In this document: in pieces, positions 23,329 through 31,486 of the stretch | How positions within the stretch are numbered: position 1 is the first letter of the stretch | Layout: every line of letters starts with the position of its first letter | Source: 40CM-4-69-5 sp036556905 | GTDB lineage: Bacteria > Methylomirabilota > Methylomirabilia > Rokubacteriales > CSP1-6 | Direction: 5' to 3' | Assembly: GCA_036556905.1 (NCBI GenBank) | Contig: DATBIM010000092.1 | Span: forward strand, 1 to 64,000 | Length of the DNA: 64,000 nucleotides | The notes under the pieces: generated by a model | Database searches by the model: none | What the model saw: only the letters and a program-made list of their open reading frames with translations | Told to the model about the DNA's origin: nothing | Program-made: the position numbers and the translations under genes

Positions 23329-24327
23329 ATGAACACACGACGGCAATTCCTCGGTACGTCCGCTCTGGTGGCCGGTGCCGCAGCCACGCTCGGTACGCCG
23401 CCGTGGGCCCGGGCCCAGCAAAAGATGGTGCTCAAGGCCTCCGACGTCCATCCCCTCGGCTATCCGACGGTGGAAGCCATCGTCCGAATGGGCAAGAAGC
23501 TGGAAGCCGCCACCAAGGGCCGGCTCTCCGTGCAGATGTATCCAGCCATGCAGCTGGGGGGCGAGAAGGAGATGCTGGAGCAGACCCAGGTGGGCGCCCT
23601 GCAGATCTGCCGGGTCAGCGTGGGGCCGGTGGGCACCATCGTCGATGAGCTCAACGTCTTCAACCTGCCCTTCATCTTCCGGGACGAGGGCCACATGCGG
23701 AAGGTGATCGACGGCCCCATCGGGGTCGAGCTCATCGAGAAGATCACCAATGCGCCGAACTCGCGCCTGGTGGGCCTGGGCTGGATGGATGCCGGCACCC
23801 GCAGCGTGTACGCCAAGAAGGCCTTCAAAGCGCCGGCCGACCTCAAGGGCCAGAAGATCCGGATGATGGGCAATCCCATCTTCGTGGAGACCATGAACGC
23901 CATGGGTGGCAACGGCATCTCCATGGGGTTCAACGAGCTGTACAGCGCGCTGCAGACCGGGGTAGTGGACGGCGCCGAGAACAATCCCCCCACGCTGCTG
24001 ACACACAATCACTATCAGGTGAGCAAGGTCTACAGCCTCACCGGGCACCTGATCATCCCCGAGATCTTCGTGTTCTCGCGCCGGAGCTGGGACGCGCTGG
24101 CCAAGGAGGACCAGGCCCTCCTCAAGAAGCTCTCCCGCGAGGCCCAGCTCGAGCAGCGCGAGCTGTGGGACAAGATGGTGGCGGAGTCCACCCAGAAGCT
24201 GAAAGCGGCCGGGGTGGAGTTCGTGGACGTCGACAAGAAGGCGTTCTATGAGGCCACCCGTCCCGTCCGCGACAAGTACGGGTCCAAGTGGACGGCCCTC
24301 ATCAAGCGCATCGAGGACACCCGCTGA
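23329..24327 (+). CDS. dctP: TRAP transporter substrate-binding protein (DctP/TAXI-like family 7)
   Basis: A 332-residue periplasmic protein. The N-terminus carries a twin-arginine-type signal (NTRRQFLGTSALVAGAAATL). Family 7 marks are 'VHPLGYPTVEAIVRMGKKLE', 'LGGEKEMLEQTQVGALQI', 'KAPADLKGQKIRMMGNPIFV' with the conserved arginine that salt-bridges the substrate carboxylate, and 'YSALQTGVVDGAENNPPTLL'. It would bind an organic acid. It is first in an operon with the small and large TRAP membrane subunits. GGAGGAGAGGGG precedes ATG 23329. Confidence 0.95.
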   Translation: MNTRRQFLGTSALVAGAAATLGTPPWARAQQKMVLKASDVHPLGYPTVEAIVRMGKKLEAATKGRLSVQMYPAMQLGGEKEMLEQTQVGALQICRVSVGPVGTIVDELNVFNLPFIFRDEGHMRKVIDGPIGVELIEKITNAPNSRLVGLGWMDAGTRSVYAKKAFKAPADLKGQKIRMMGNPIFVETMNAMGGNGISMGFNELYSALQTGVVDGAENNPPTLLTHNHYQVSKVYSLTGHLIIPEIFVFSRRSWDALAKEDQALLKKLSREAQLEQRELWDKMVAESTQKLKAAGVEFVDVDKKAFYEATRPVRDKYGSKWTALIKRIEDTR

Positions 24328-24334
24328 TCCCCGG

Positions 24335-24853
24335 ATGAAGGCCTACTACGCGCAGGCGATGGAGGCCCTGTATGTCGCCTGCGTCGGGGTGTCGGGGGCG
24401 AGCCTCGTCGTCATCACCCTGATCATCCCGTACGGCGTCTTCATGCGGTACGTGGTGAACTCGCCGGCGTCGTGGCCGGAGCCGGCGGCCGTGTTGTTGA
24501 TGATCGTGTTCTCATTCCTGGGCGGGGCCGCCGTGTACCGCGCCCAGGTCCACATCGCGGTGCGGGCCCTGGTAGACGCGGTGGGGCCGTCCACGCAGCG
24601 CCTCATGCTCGGGCTCGTGGACATCGCCATGGCCCTGACCTGCCTGTTCATGTTCCTGTGGGGGCTGGAGCTGGTGCGGGCCACCTGGAACCAGGTGATC
24701 GCAGAGTTCCCGCTGCTGTCGGTCGGCCTCACCTACGCCCCCGTCCCCCTGGGGGGCTTGCTCACGCTGCTCTTCATTCTGGAGCGCCGCTGGGTCGGGG
24801 AGCCGTCGCCGACGTCCCTCATGTATCGCGACCAGGCCGTCGTCCTCGAGTAG
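24335..24853 (+). CDS. dctQ: TRAP transporter small permease (DctQ)
   Basis: A 172-residue membrane protein with four helices, the usual DctQ topology: 'ACVGVSGASLVVITLIIPYG', 'AAVLLMIVFSFLGGAAVYRA', 'DIAMALTCLFMFLWGLEL' and 'PVPLGGLLTLLFILER'. The YRAQVHIAVRALVD loop matches the DctQ consensus 'xxxHIxVxxL'. Start ATG 24335 lies 8 bases after the binding-protein stop. It pairs with DctM in the inner membrane. Confidence 0.93.
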   Translation: MKAYYAQAMEALYVACVGVSGASLVVITLIIPYGVFMRYVVNSPASWPEPAAVLLMIVFSFLGGAAVYRAQVHIAVRALVDAVGPSTQRLMLGLVDIAMALTCLFMFLWGLELVRATWNQVIAEFPLLSVGLTYAPVPLGGLLTLLFILERRWVGEPSPTSLMYRDQAVVLE

Positions 24854-24859
24854 GGGCCG

Positions 24860-26143
24860 GTGGACGCGCTGGTCCTGCTCGGCTCGTTCACCTTGCTGTG
24901 CGCGATCGGCATGCCGGTGGCCTACACGCTGGGCCTGTCCAGCCTCATCGCCGCGCTGTGGATCAGCTTGCCCATGGAAGCGGTGATGCTGAAGATCTCC
25001 GACGGCACCGACGATTTCTCCTTGCTGGCCATCCCGTTCTTCGTGCTGGCCGGCGCGATCATGGCCGAAGGCGGCATGGCCACTCGCCTGGTGAACCTGG
25101 CCAAGATCCTGGTGGGGTTCATCCGGGGCGGGCTGGCCCTGGTCAATGTGCTGGCCTCGACGTTCTTTGGCGCGGTGTCGGGCTCCTCGGTGGCCGACAC
25201 CGCTTCCATCGGTACCGTGATGATCCCCCAGATGATCAGAGCCGGCTACCCGCGGGTGTTCTCCACCAACGTGACCATCTGCGGGTCGGTGCAGGCGATC
25301 CTCATTCCCCCGTCACACAACGCGGTCATCTACTCCCTGGCCGCCGGCGGATCGATCTCGATCGCCCACCTGTTCCTGGCCGGGGTGTTCCCGGGGCTCC
25401 TGTTCGGCTTGTGCCTCACCGGACTGGTCCTCATCACGGCTCACCGCCGCGGGTTTCCCAAATCGGAGCCCGTCCCGCTGCGGCAGGCGCTGCGCATCGC
25501 TCTGGACGCGGTGTGGGGCCTGATCACCATCGTCATCATCCTGGGCGGAATTCTCGGGGGAATCTTTACCGCCACCGAGTCGGCGGCGGTGGCCTGCCTC
25601 TACGCCTTCATCGTCACCATGTTCGTCTACCGGGATTACCGGTGGCGCGACCTGCCGCGCCTGCTCCACCGCACGGTGAAGACGGTGGCCATGGTCATGA
25701 TGCTGATCGGGTTCTCGGCGGCGTTTGGCTACATGATGGCGATCATGCAGATTCCGGCCCGGGCCACGGAGTTCTTCCTGGCCCTCACCACCAATACCTA
25801 CGCAATGCTGCTGCTGGTCAACGTGCTTTTGCTGGCCCTGGGCACCTTCCTGGACCTGGCCCCCATGATCCTGATCTGCACACCGATCCTGCTGCCCGTC
25901 ATGGTCAAGCTCGGAGTGGATCCCGTGCACTTCGGCATGATCCTGCTGGTGAACGGTGGGATCGGGCTCATCACGCCGCCGGTGGGCCCCACGCTGTTCG
26001 TGGGCTGCGCCATCGGCAGGGTCTCCATGGAGGAGGTGTCGCGGGAGCTGTGGCCCTTCTATGGCACCATGATCCTGGCCCTCCTGCTCGTCACCTACCT
26101 GCCGGCCCTCTCGCTCTGGCTGCCCAGCCTGGTCCGGTTCTGA
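24860..26143 (+). CDS. dctM: TRAP transporter large permease (DctM)
   Basis: A 427-residue, roughly 12-helix sodium-coupled permease of the normal family length. Conserved text includes 'LLAIPFFVLAGAIMAEGGMA', 'GSSVADTASIGTVMIPQM', 'IPPSHNAVIYSLAAGGSIS', 'GIFTATESAAVACLYAFI' and 'TPPVGPTLFVGCAIG'. It starts at GTG 24860, six bases after dctQ. It imports the organic acid bound by DctP. Confidence 0.95.
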   Translation: MDALVLLGSFTLLCAIGMPVAYTLGLSSLIAALWISLPMEAVMLKISDGTDDFSLLAIPFFVLAGAIMAEGGMATRLVNLAKILVGFIRGGLALVNVLASTFFGAVSGSSVADTASIGTVMIPQMIRAGYPRVFSTNVTICGSVQAILIPPSHNAVIYSLAAGGSISIAHLFLAGVFPGLLFGLCLTGLVLITAHRRGFPKSEPVPLRQALRIALDAVWGLITIVIILGGILGGIFTATESAAVACLYAFIVTMFVYRDYRWRDLPRLLHRTVKTVAMVMMLIGFSAAFGYMMAIMQIPARATEFFLALTTNTYAMLLLVNVLLLALGTFLDLAPMILICTPILLPVMVKLGVDPVHFGMILLVNGGIGLITPPVGPTLFVGCAIGRVSMEEVSRELWPFYGTMILALLLVTYLPALSLWLPSLVRF

Positions 26144-26244
26144 GCGCCGCGCGCCTTGACTTGACCAGGCGCCCGGCCTAAGGTTGCACGCCGTCACGGG
26201 GTAGGTCCTCATCCCCAGCCCGGCCGGCGCCGGAGGGAGGGCGT

Positions 26245-26715
26245 ATGGTCACACTCTCGGTCAATGGCAAGACCCAGCGTCTCGACGTCGAACCCGACAC
26301 CCCGCTGCTCTACGTCCTCCGCGACAACCTCGGGCTGCATGGCCCGAAGTTCGGGTGCGGGCTGGCGCAGTGCGGGTCGTGCACCGTGCTGGTCGACGGC
26401 AGGGCCGTGCGCTCCTGCTCCGTCGCCGTCGGGAAGCTCGGTCCTGGCAAAGTGGTGACGCTCGAGGGGCTGGGGACGGTTCAGAAGCCCCATCCGGTCC
26501 AGCGGGCGTTCATCGAGGAGCAGGCCGCCCAGTGCGGGTACTGCATCAACGGCATGGTGATGCAGGCCACCGCCTTCCTCAGCGCCCGGCAGACCAGTCC
26601 CTCCGAGCGCGAGATCCGGCAGGCCCTCCAGCGGAACCTCTGCCGCTGCGGGACGCACCAGAGGATCATCGCCGCCGTCAAGCGGGCCGCGACCCTGATG
26701 GGAAAGGGGGCGTGA
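26245..26715 (+). CDS. Mo-hydroxylase small subunit, two [2Fe-2S] clusters (isoquinoline 1-oxidoreductase alpha type)
   Basis: A 156-residue protein of the xanthine-oxidase family. The plant-type cluster site is GCGLAQCGSCTVLVDG (Cys in the C-x4-C-x2-C pattern, with the fourth later). The helical C-terminal cluster domain has QCGYCINGMVMQATAFL and NLCRCGTHQRI. It passes electrons from the molybdenum site in the large subunit. Stop and next start are one base apart. No FAD subunit gene follows, so electrons must leave by a cytochrome or other carrier, as in IorAB and nicotinate dehydrogenase systems. Confidence 0.95.
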   Translation: MVTLSVNGKTQRLDVEPDTPLLYVLRDNLGLHGPKFGCGLAQCGSCTVLVDGRAVRSCSVAVGKLGPGKVVTLEGLGTVQKPHPVQRAFIEEQAAQCGYCINGMVMQATAFLSARQTSPSEREIRQALQRNLCRCGTHQRIIAAVKRAATLMGKGA

Positions 26716-26716
26716 C

Positions 26717-28927
26717 ATGGCGACGCTCGAGACGACTCGCCGGGAATTCTTGCTCGGCACCGGGGTGCTGGTGGTGTCGTTCAGCCTGACGTCCCCCGCG
26801 CGGGCCCAGGGGCCCGGCCAGACGAAGCCGGTGGCCCTCGACCAGGTAGACAGTTTCCTGGCCGTCCACCGCGACGGCACCGTCACCATGTACACGGGCA
26901 AGGTGGACATCGGCACGGGCATCCGCGTCGCGCTGCCGCAGATGGTGGCCGAGGAACTCGATGTCGCGCTCGACAAGATCAAACTGGTCGAGGGCGATAC
27001 CGCGCTCACGCCCGACCAGGGCCCGACGTGGGGCAGCCTCTCCGTTCAGATCGCCGGCGTGCAGCTCCGTCAAGCCGCGGCCACTGCCCGGAAGGCCCTG
27101 GTCGACATGGCCGTGCAGAAGCTCGGCATGCCGTCCGCCGACCTCGCCGTGAAGGACGGGGTCATCTTCGTCCGGGCCGAGCCCCATCGCCGGCTCAGCT
27201 ACGCCGAGCTGATCGGGGAGCAGGCCTTCAACCTGAAGCTCGACCCCGCGGCGCCGCTGAAGAACCCCAAGGACTACACCATCGTCGGCCAACCGGTGCC
27301 GAGGCCGGACATCCCGGGCAAGGTCACGGGGGCCCACACCTACATGCAGGATTTCCGCGTGCCCGGCATGCTGCACGCGCGAGTGGTGCGGCCACCGGCC
27401 ATCGGCGCCACGCTCGAGAGCGTGGACGAGTCCTCCATCAAGTCCATCAAGGGCGCAACGGTCGTCCGCCAGGGCAGCTTCCTCGCCGTCGTGGCCGAGA
27501 GCGAGTGGGCGGCGGTGAAGGCGGCCAAACAGCTCAAGGCGACGTGGTCGAAGTGGGAGGGCCTGCCGGCCCCGGCGAAGCTCTGGGAGCACGTGCGCAA
27601 CACGCCCGTCGCCAAAGACGATGTCGCCGTGAACCAGGGTGATCCCAAAGCGGCCATGGCCCGCGCGGCGAAGACCCTCAAGGCCACCTACGACTTCGCC
27701 GTCCACACCCATGGCTCGATGGGCCCGGCGTGCGCGGTGGCCGACGTAAAGAGTGGCAAGGCCGAAATCTGGTCGCCCTCGCAGGCGCCGCACTGGCTGC
27801 GCAAGGAAGTCGCCTACACCCTGCAGATGGACCCGAAGGACGTTCACATCCAGTACCTCGACGGAGCGGGCTGCTACGGCCGGAACGGTCACGAGGACGC
27901 GACGTGCGATGCCGCGCTCGTCTCCAAGCTGACCGGCAAGCCCGTGCGGGTGCAATGGTCGCGCGAGGACGAGCACGGCTGGGATCCGAAGGGGCCACCC
28001 ACCCTCGTGGAGATTTCGGGTGGACTCGACGCCCAGGGCAACGTCATCGCCTGGGACGCCGAGCTGTGGGTGCCGAAGGCCGACATCACCGAGTGGCCGC
28101 GCACGCTGGCGGCGACCCTGGCCGGCATTCCCCAGAAGGAGGCCATCAATCCCGGCAACATTCACCGCAACCTGGATCCCTCATATCCGTTTCCAAACCA
28201 GCGCGCCGTGGCCCATCGACTGGCCACGACGCCCTTTCGGCCCTCGTGGATCCGCACCCCCGGCCGCATGCAGAACACGTACGCCAACGAGGTCTTCATC
28301 GACGAGTGTGCGGCGGCGGCCGGGGCTGATCCCGTAGAGTACCGGCTGCGCTACCTCACCGACCCCCGTGGCATCGCGGTGCTCCGGGCGGCGGCCGGCC
28401 TCGCCAAGTGGGAGCCGAGGCCGTCACCCCGGCGTGACCAGACCGGCCCCATCGCCCGCGGTCGGGGTGTGGCCTACGTGAAGTACGAGAACGCCCGCAC
28501 CTACGTCGCCGGAGTGGCGGACGTCGAAGTCAACCGGCAGACCGGGGCGATCCGCTGCACGCGCTTCTACGTCGCCCACGACTGCGGGCTCATCATCAAT
28601 TCGGACGGTGTGCGTGCCCAGATCGAGGGCAACATCATCCAGACGGTTTCCCGGACGTTGAAGGAAGAGTTGAAGTGGAACCGCTCGCGGGTCACCAGCG
28701 TGGACTGGGCGAGCTATCCCATCCTGACATTCCCTGACGTGCCCGAAGTCATCATGGAGCTGATCAACCGACCGAACGACCCACCGTGGGGCGTGGGCGA
28801 GCCGGCCGCCTGCTTGCCCCCTCCGGCGATCTCCAACGCCGTGTTCGATGCCATCGGCGTTCGCCTCCGCAGCGTGCCGTTCACCGCGGCGAAGCTGAAG
28901 ACGGCGATGGCGACCATGAAGGCGTAG
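26717..28927 (+). CDS. Mo-hydroxylase large subunit (isoquinoline 1-oxidoreductase beta type)
   Basis: A 736-residue molybdopterin cytosine dinucleotide-binding subunit. The N-terminus has a twin-arginine signal (TTRREFLLGTGVLVVSFSLT), which marks IorB-like periplasmic enzymes. Family marks are 'VDIGTGIRVALPQMVAEELD', 'GAGCYGRNGHEDATCDAALV', 'TGAIRCTRFYVAHDCG' and the catalytic glutamate E695 in GVGEPAACLPPPA. It would hydroxylate an N-heterocycle, aldehyde or similar small molecule. The upstream TRAP transporter, about 100 bases away on the same strand, may supply the substrate. Confidence 0.94.
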   Translation: MATLETTRREFLLGTGVLVVSFSLTSPARAQGPGQTKPVALDQVDSFLAVHRDGTVTMYTGKVDIGTGIRVALPQMVAEELDVALDKIKLVEGDTALTPDQGPTWGSLSVQIAGVQLRQAAATARKALVDMAVQKLGMPSADLAVKDGVIFVRAEPHRRLSYAELIGEQAFNLKLDPAAPLKNPKDYTIVGQPVPRPDIPGKVTGAHTYMQDFRVPGMLHARVVRPPAIGATLESVDESSIKSIKGATVVRQGSFLAVVAESEWAAVKAAKQLKATWSKWEGLPAPAKLWEHVRNTPVAKDDVAVNQGDPKAAMARAAKTLKATYDFAVHTHGSMGPACAVADVKSGKAEIWSPSQAPHWLRKEVAYTLQMDPKDVHIQYLDGAGCYGRNGHEDATCDAALVSKLTGKPVRVQWSREDEHGWDPKGPPTLVEISGGLDAQGNVIAWDAELWVPKADITEWPRTLAATLAGIPQKEAINPGNIHRNLDPSYPFPNQRAVAHRLATTPFRPSWIRTPGRMQNTYANEVFIDECAAAAGADPVEYRLRYLTDPRGIAVLRAAAGLAKWEPRPSPRRDQTGPIARGRGVAYVKYENARTYVAGVADVEVNRQTGAIRCTRFYVAHDCGLIINSDGVRAQIEGNIIQTVSRTLKEELKWNRSRVTSVDWASYPILTFPDVPEVIMELINRPNDPPWGVGEPAACLPPPAISNAVFDAIGVRLRSVPFTAAKLKTAMATMKA

Positions 28928-29009
28928 CGCTCCGCTGGCTGTCCCGGGCGCTGGCTCGCTTCAGCGCCCGGGGCCGGCCCGGGGGTGGCCGCCGGCGCGC
29001 TTCCGGGCT

Positions 29010-29606
29010 TTACTCGGCCCAGGCCGGGCCGGCATCGACGGGGCCGAAGCCCGGATAGAGGCGTCGCAACTCGGTCGTCGCCCCCGCGTGATCGAAGCCG
29101 ACCCGATAGATGCCCCACCGCGTCTGGACCCTCGCGAAGACGACGTAATGGTCGACATCGCGCGAGAGCACTCCCGTCCAGTCGCCGACGTAATGCGCCT
29201 TGCCCGCCACCACCCGGAACGGCTTGAGCAGGCGCCTCATCTCGTCCGGCACCCGAATCGGATGCCGTCTGACGTCCAGTTCCGAGGCGGCGACCGGGAC
29301 GAAGAGCAGATGAGTGAACTGATACTGACCGGGCGCCAGGTCGAGCAGATACAACTCCTCGGTGGGTTGTCGCAGATGGATGCTCACGAACTCGCCGGTG
29401 GCGAGATTGCTCAGCTGCAGGTACAGGCGGGGAGCCGACGCTGACCCCGGGTTGAGCTTGAAGCGCCCGTAGACATAGGCCCGGGCTGCATCGGGAGCGA
29501 CCGACGCGGGCAGGGGTGGCCGGTCGTTGAGGGTCGCGCAGCCGGCTAGCCATGCGGTGAGAAGCAGGATCGCTGCCCACCGGTGACGCATCACCACGAG
29601 CGTCAT
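29010..29606 (-). CDS. Putative lipoprotein, beta-rich
   Basis: A 198-residue protein. The lipoprotein signal is AAILLLTAWLAGCATLNDRP (Cys near residue 23); GGAG four bases before ATG 29606 is in its favour, and ATG 29591 is also possible. The mature part has 'AYVYGRFKLNPGSASAPRLY', 'LQLSNLATGEFVSIHL', 'LAPGQYQFTHLLFVPV' and 'YVGDWTGVLSRDVDHYVVF'. The 'LxPGxYxF' turn is typical of lipoproteins with a PEGA- or carboxypeptidase-regulatory-like beta sandwich. No named family is assigned. It is divergent from the aldo/keto reductase. Confidence 0.72.
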   Translation of the reverse strand: MTLVVMRHRWAAILLLTAWLAGCATLNDRPPLPASVAPDAARAYVYGRFKLNPGSASAPRLYLQLSNLATGEFVSIHLRQPTEELYLLDLAPGQYQFTHLLFVPVAASELDVRRHPIRVPDEMRRLLKPFRVVAGKAHYVGDWTGVLSRDVDHYVVFARVQTRWGIYRVGFDHAGATTELRRLYPGFGPVDAGPAWAE

Positions 29607-29752
29607 TGTCTCCAGGTGGGCCAGTGACCTCCTCGTTTTTTCGAACGGGCCGGGCCCGGGGTCGCCCGCTCGTGCTTGACGGCGCTGATGGTCGGAGGTA
29701 GACGTGAGCTTCGGTGGCTGGAGTGAGACCGGTCGCCGTTCGGCTGACTCGC

Positions 29753-30679
29753 ATGCTCGAGGCGCCACTCTCGCGGCGAGCGATCCTCGCCCTGCTGGCA
29801 ACGGCGGCGGGAACTGTGGCTGCCGGCCCGCCGCCGGGCCCGCCGGCGCCGGCAACGCTCCTCCGCCCGATCCCCTCCACGGGTGAGCCGATTCCTGCTG
29901 TCGGCCTGGGAACGTGGCGCACCTTCGACGTGGGGCACTCGGCTTCCGAGCGTCAGCCGCTGCAGCAGGTGTTGCGTCAGTTCGTGACGCTGGGCGGCCG
30001 CGTGATCGACACGTCTCCTATGTACGGGGCGGCCGAGGCGGTCGTGGGCGACCTTGCCGCGGCGCTGGGCCTCCTCGGGTCCCTCTTCCTCACCACCAAG
30101 GTGTGGACCACGGGGCGCGAGGCGGGTGTGGCCGAGATGGAGCGCTCGCTACGCCGCCTGCGCGCGCGGCGCCTCGACCTCCTGCAGGTCCACAACCTGG
30201 TGGACTGGCGCACGCAGCTCAGCACCCTCCGCGCCTGGAAGGAGGCGGGCCGCGTCCGCTATCTGGGCGTCACCCATTACGTGGCCAGCGCGTACGGGGA
30301 GCTGGAGCGGGTGATGCGGGACGAGCGGCTCGATTTCGTCCAGCTCAACTACTCCCTCGTCGAGCGCGAAGCCGAGCAGCGGCTCCTGCCGCTCGCGCGG
30401 GAGCGCGGGATCGCCGTGCTCGTCAACCGTCCCTTTGCCGAGGGGGAGCTGTTCCGCCGGGTGCGCGGGCGGCCGTTGCCGCCCTGGGCCGCCGACTTCG
30501 ACTGCGCGAGCTGGGGTCAGTTCTTCCTCAAATGGATTCTCGCCCACGCGGCCGTCACCTGCGTGATTCCGGCCACGAGCAAGCCCGAGCACCTGGCCGA
30601 CAATATGCGGGCTGGCACGAGCCCGTTGCCGGATGCCACCACCCGGGCGCGGATGGTCGCCCATCTCGAGACGCTCTGA
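29753..30679 (+). CDS. Aldo/keto reductase, exported type
   Basis: A 308-residue TIM-barrel oxidoreductase. With the start at ATG 29753 the N-terminus is a twin-arginine signal (LSRRAILALLATAAGTVAAG). The catalytic tetrad is complete: D86, Y91, K116 and H147 in VIDTSPMYG, LTTKVW and LLQVHNL. 'AVTCVIPATSKPEHLADNM' is the NADPH phosphate-binding end. AKR proteins with Tat signals exist in several soil lineages; their in vivo substrates are unknown. No good ribosome site is visible, and GTG 29714 or 29723 are alternatives, so the signal depends on the chosen start. Confidence 0.88.
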   Translation: MLEAPLSRRAILALLATAAGTVAAGPPPGPPAPATLLRPIPSTGEPIPAVGLGTWRTFDVGHSASERQPLQQVLRQFVTLGGRVIDTSPMYGAAEAVVGDLAAALGLLGSLFLTTKVWTTGREAGVAEMERSLRRLRARRLDLLQVHNLVDWRTQLSTLRAWKEAGRVRYLGVTHYVASAYGELERVMRDERLDFVQLNYSLVEREAEQRLLPLARERGIAVLVNRPFAEGELFRRVRGRPLPPWAADFDCASWGQFFLKWILAHAAVTCVIPATSKPEHLADNMRAGTSPLPDATTRARMVAHLETL

Positions 30680-30694
30680 AGGCGAGCGCGCGCT

Positions 30695-31126
30695 TTACTC
30701 GCGCAGCGCCAGAGTGGGCCTGGTGCTCTGACGGCTGACCCGGTCGGCCACTCCCGGGGCGATCGCGCTCCACAGCCGACTGCGGCTGGCGGTCCTGAGC
30801 GCGATCAGATCGGCCGACCACGCCTCGGTTTCCAGCAGAATTTCCTCGACGGGCTCACCGAAGCGGACGACGCTCTCTACCGGGACGCCATCGAGCTGCA
30901 ACTCGGCCCCCTTCAGATGGATGAGGCCTTCACGGCTGAGACGATCCATCTCCTGGTCGACGTAGGCGACCACGCGGTCGTTCGACCCGACGATGATGTC
31001 GGGAACGGGATAGACCCTGAGCAGACGCACGGTGGCCCCGGACTCCCGCGCCAACGCGCCGACGAGCGGAAGGATCGCTTCGTCGCGTTCCCGCTCGCTG
31101 AGCGGTACGAGGATTCGCTTTGTCAT
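30695..31126 (-). CDS. Universal stress protein (UspA) domain protein
   Basis: A 143-residue cytoplasmic protein. The first strand and helix are TKRILVPLSERERDEAILP. 'SADLIALRTASRSRL' and the C-terminal strand 'TRPTLALRE' follow the UspA plan. The usual nucleotide loop G-x2-G-x9-G is not intact (here TASRSRLWSAIAPG), so it may belong to the non-ATP-binding type. ATG 31126 is used; ATG 31141 is also in frame, and neither has a strong ribosome site. It converges on the aldo/keto reductase with 15 bases between. Confidence 0.82.
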   Translation of the reverse strand: MTKRILVPLSERERDEAILPLVGALARESGATVRLLRVYPVPDIIVGSNDRVVAYVDQEMDRLSREGLIHLKGAELQLDGVPVESVVRFGEPVEEILLETEAWSADLIALRTASRSRLWSAIAPGVADRVSRQSTRPTLALRE

Positions 31127-31486
31127 GTTCTTGAGATGCATACCCGGGCAAAGGGATTCTTCGGGAGAAGGTCGGCGAGCGGGCCGGAGGCCGGGGATGC
31201 GCAGATCGCCGCCCGAGTGGACGCCGGATCGGTGGGCGCGGCGTTCTTTCTTCGGCCCAGCCGCACGATCCGGACATTCGGGCCTCGCTACGCGTCTCCA
31301 ACGTGCCTGCGACGAACCACCGGATGATCGCGGCCCTGTGACCCCTCGGTCATGCGTTTCTGGTTTCTTCCGCCGCTCGTGTAGTGTAAGTACCTTATTT
31401 AACAGCAGTATTTAGCAATAAAATACGACCAATTGAGTCGCCAATAACGGGAAATGGGTATACCCTGACCCTTCGAGGAGGCTTGG
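31127..31486. other. Regulatory gap upstream of the SUF operon
   Basis: No gene is supported in these 360 bases. The left 230 bases are GC-rich with no recognised peptide. The right 90 bases (about 31390-31445) are unusually AT-rich and hold a palindrome (listed separately). CGAGGAGG at about 31475-31482 is the ribosome site for SufB. The promoter is expected here, although I do not see a textbook -35/-10 pair. Confidence 0.55.
31408..31426. promoter_or_regulatory. Candidate operator of the SUF operon
   Basis: GTATTT, seven bases (AGCAATA), then AAATAC: a perfect 6-bp inverted repeat about 60 bases before sufB, inside the AT-rich patch. It does not look like the E. coli IscR or Fur box. Iron or Fe-S control at this site is a guess from position only. 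Confidence 0.4.

Noticed and set aside
30917..31327. Plus-strand frame overlapping the UspA gene
   Set aside because: It overlaps a recognisable UspA protein on the other strand and has no family match.
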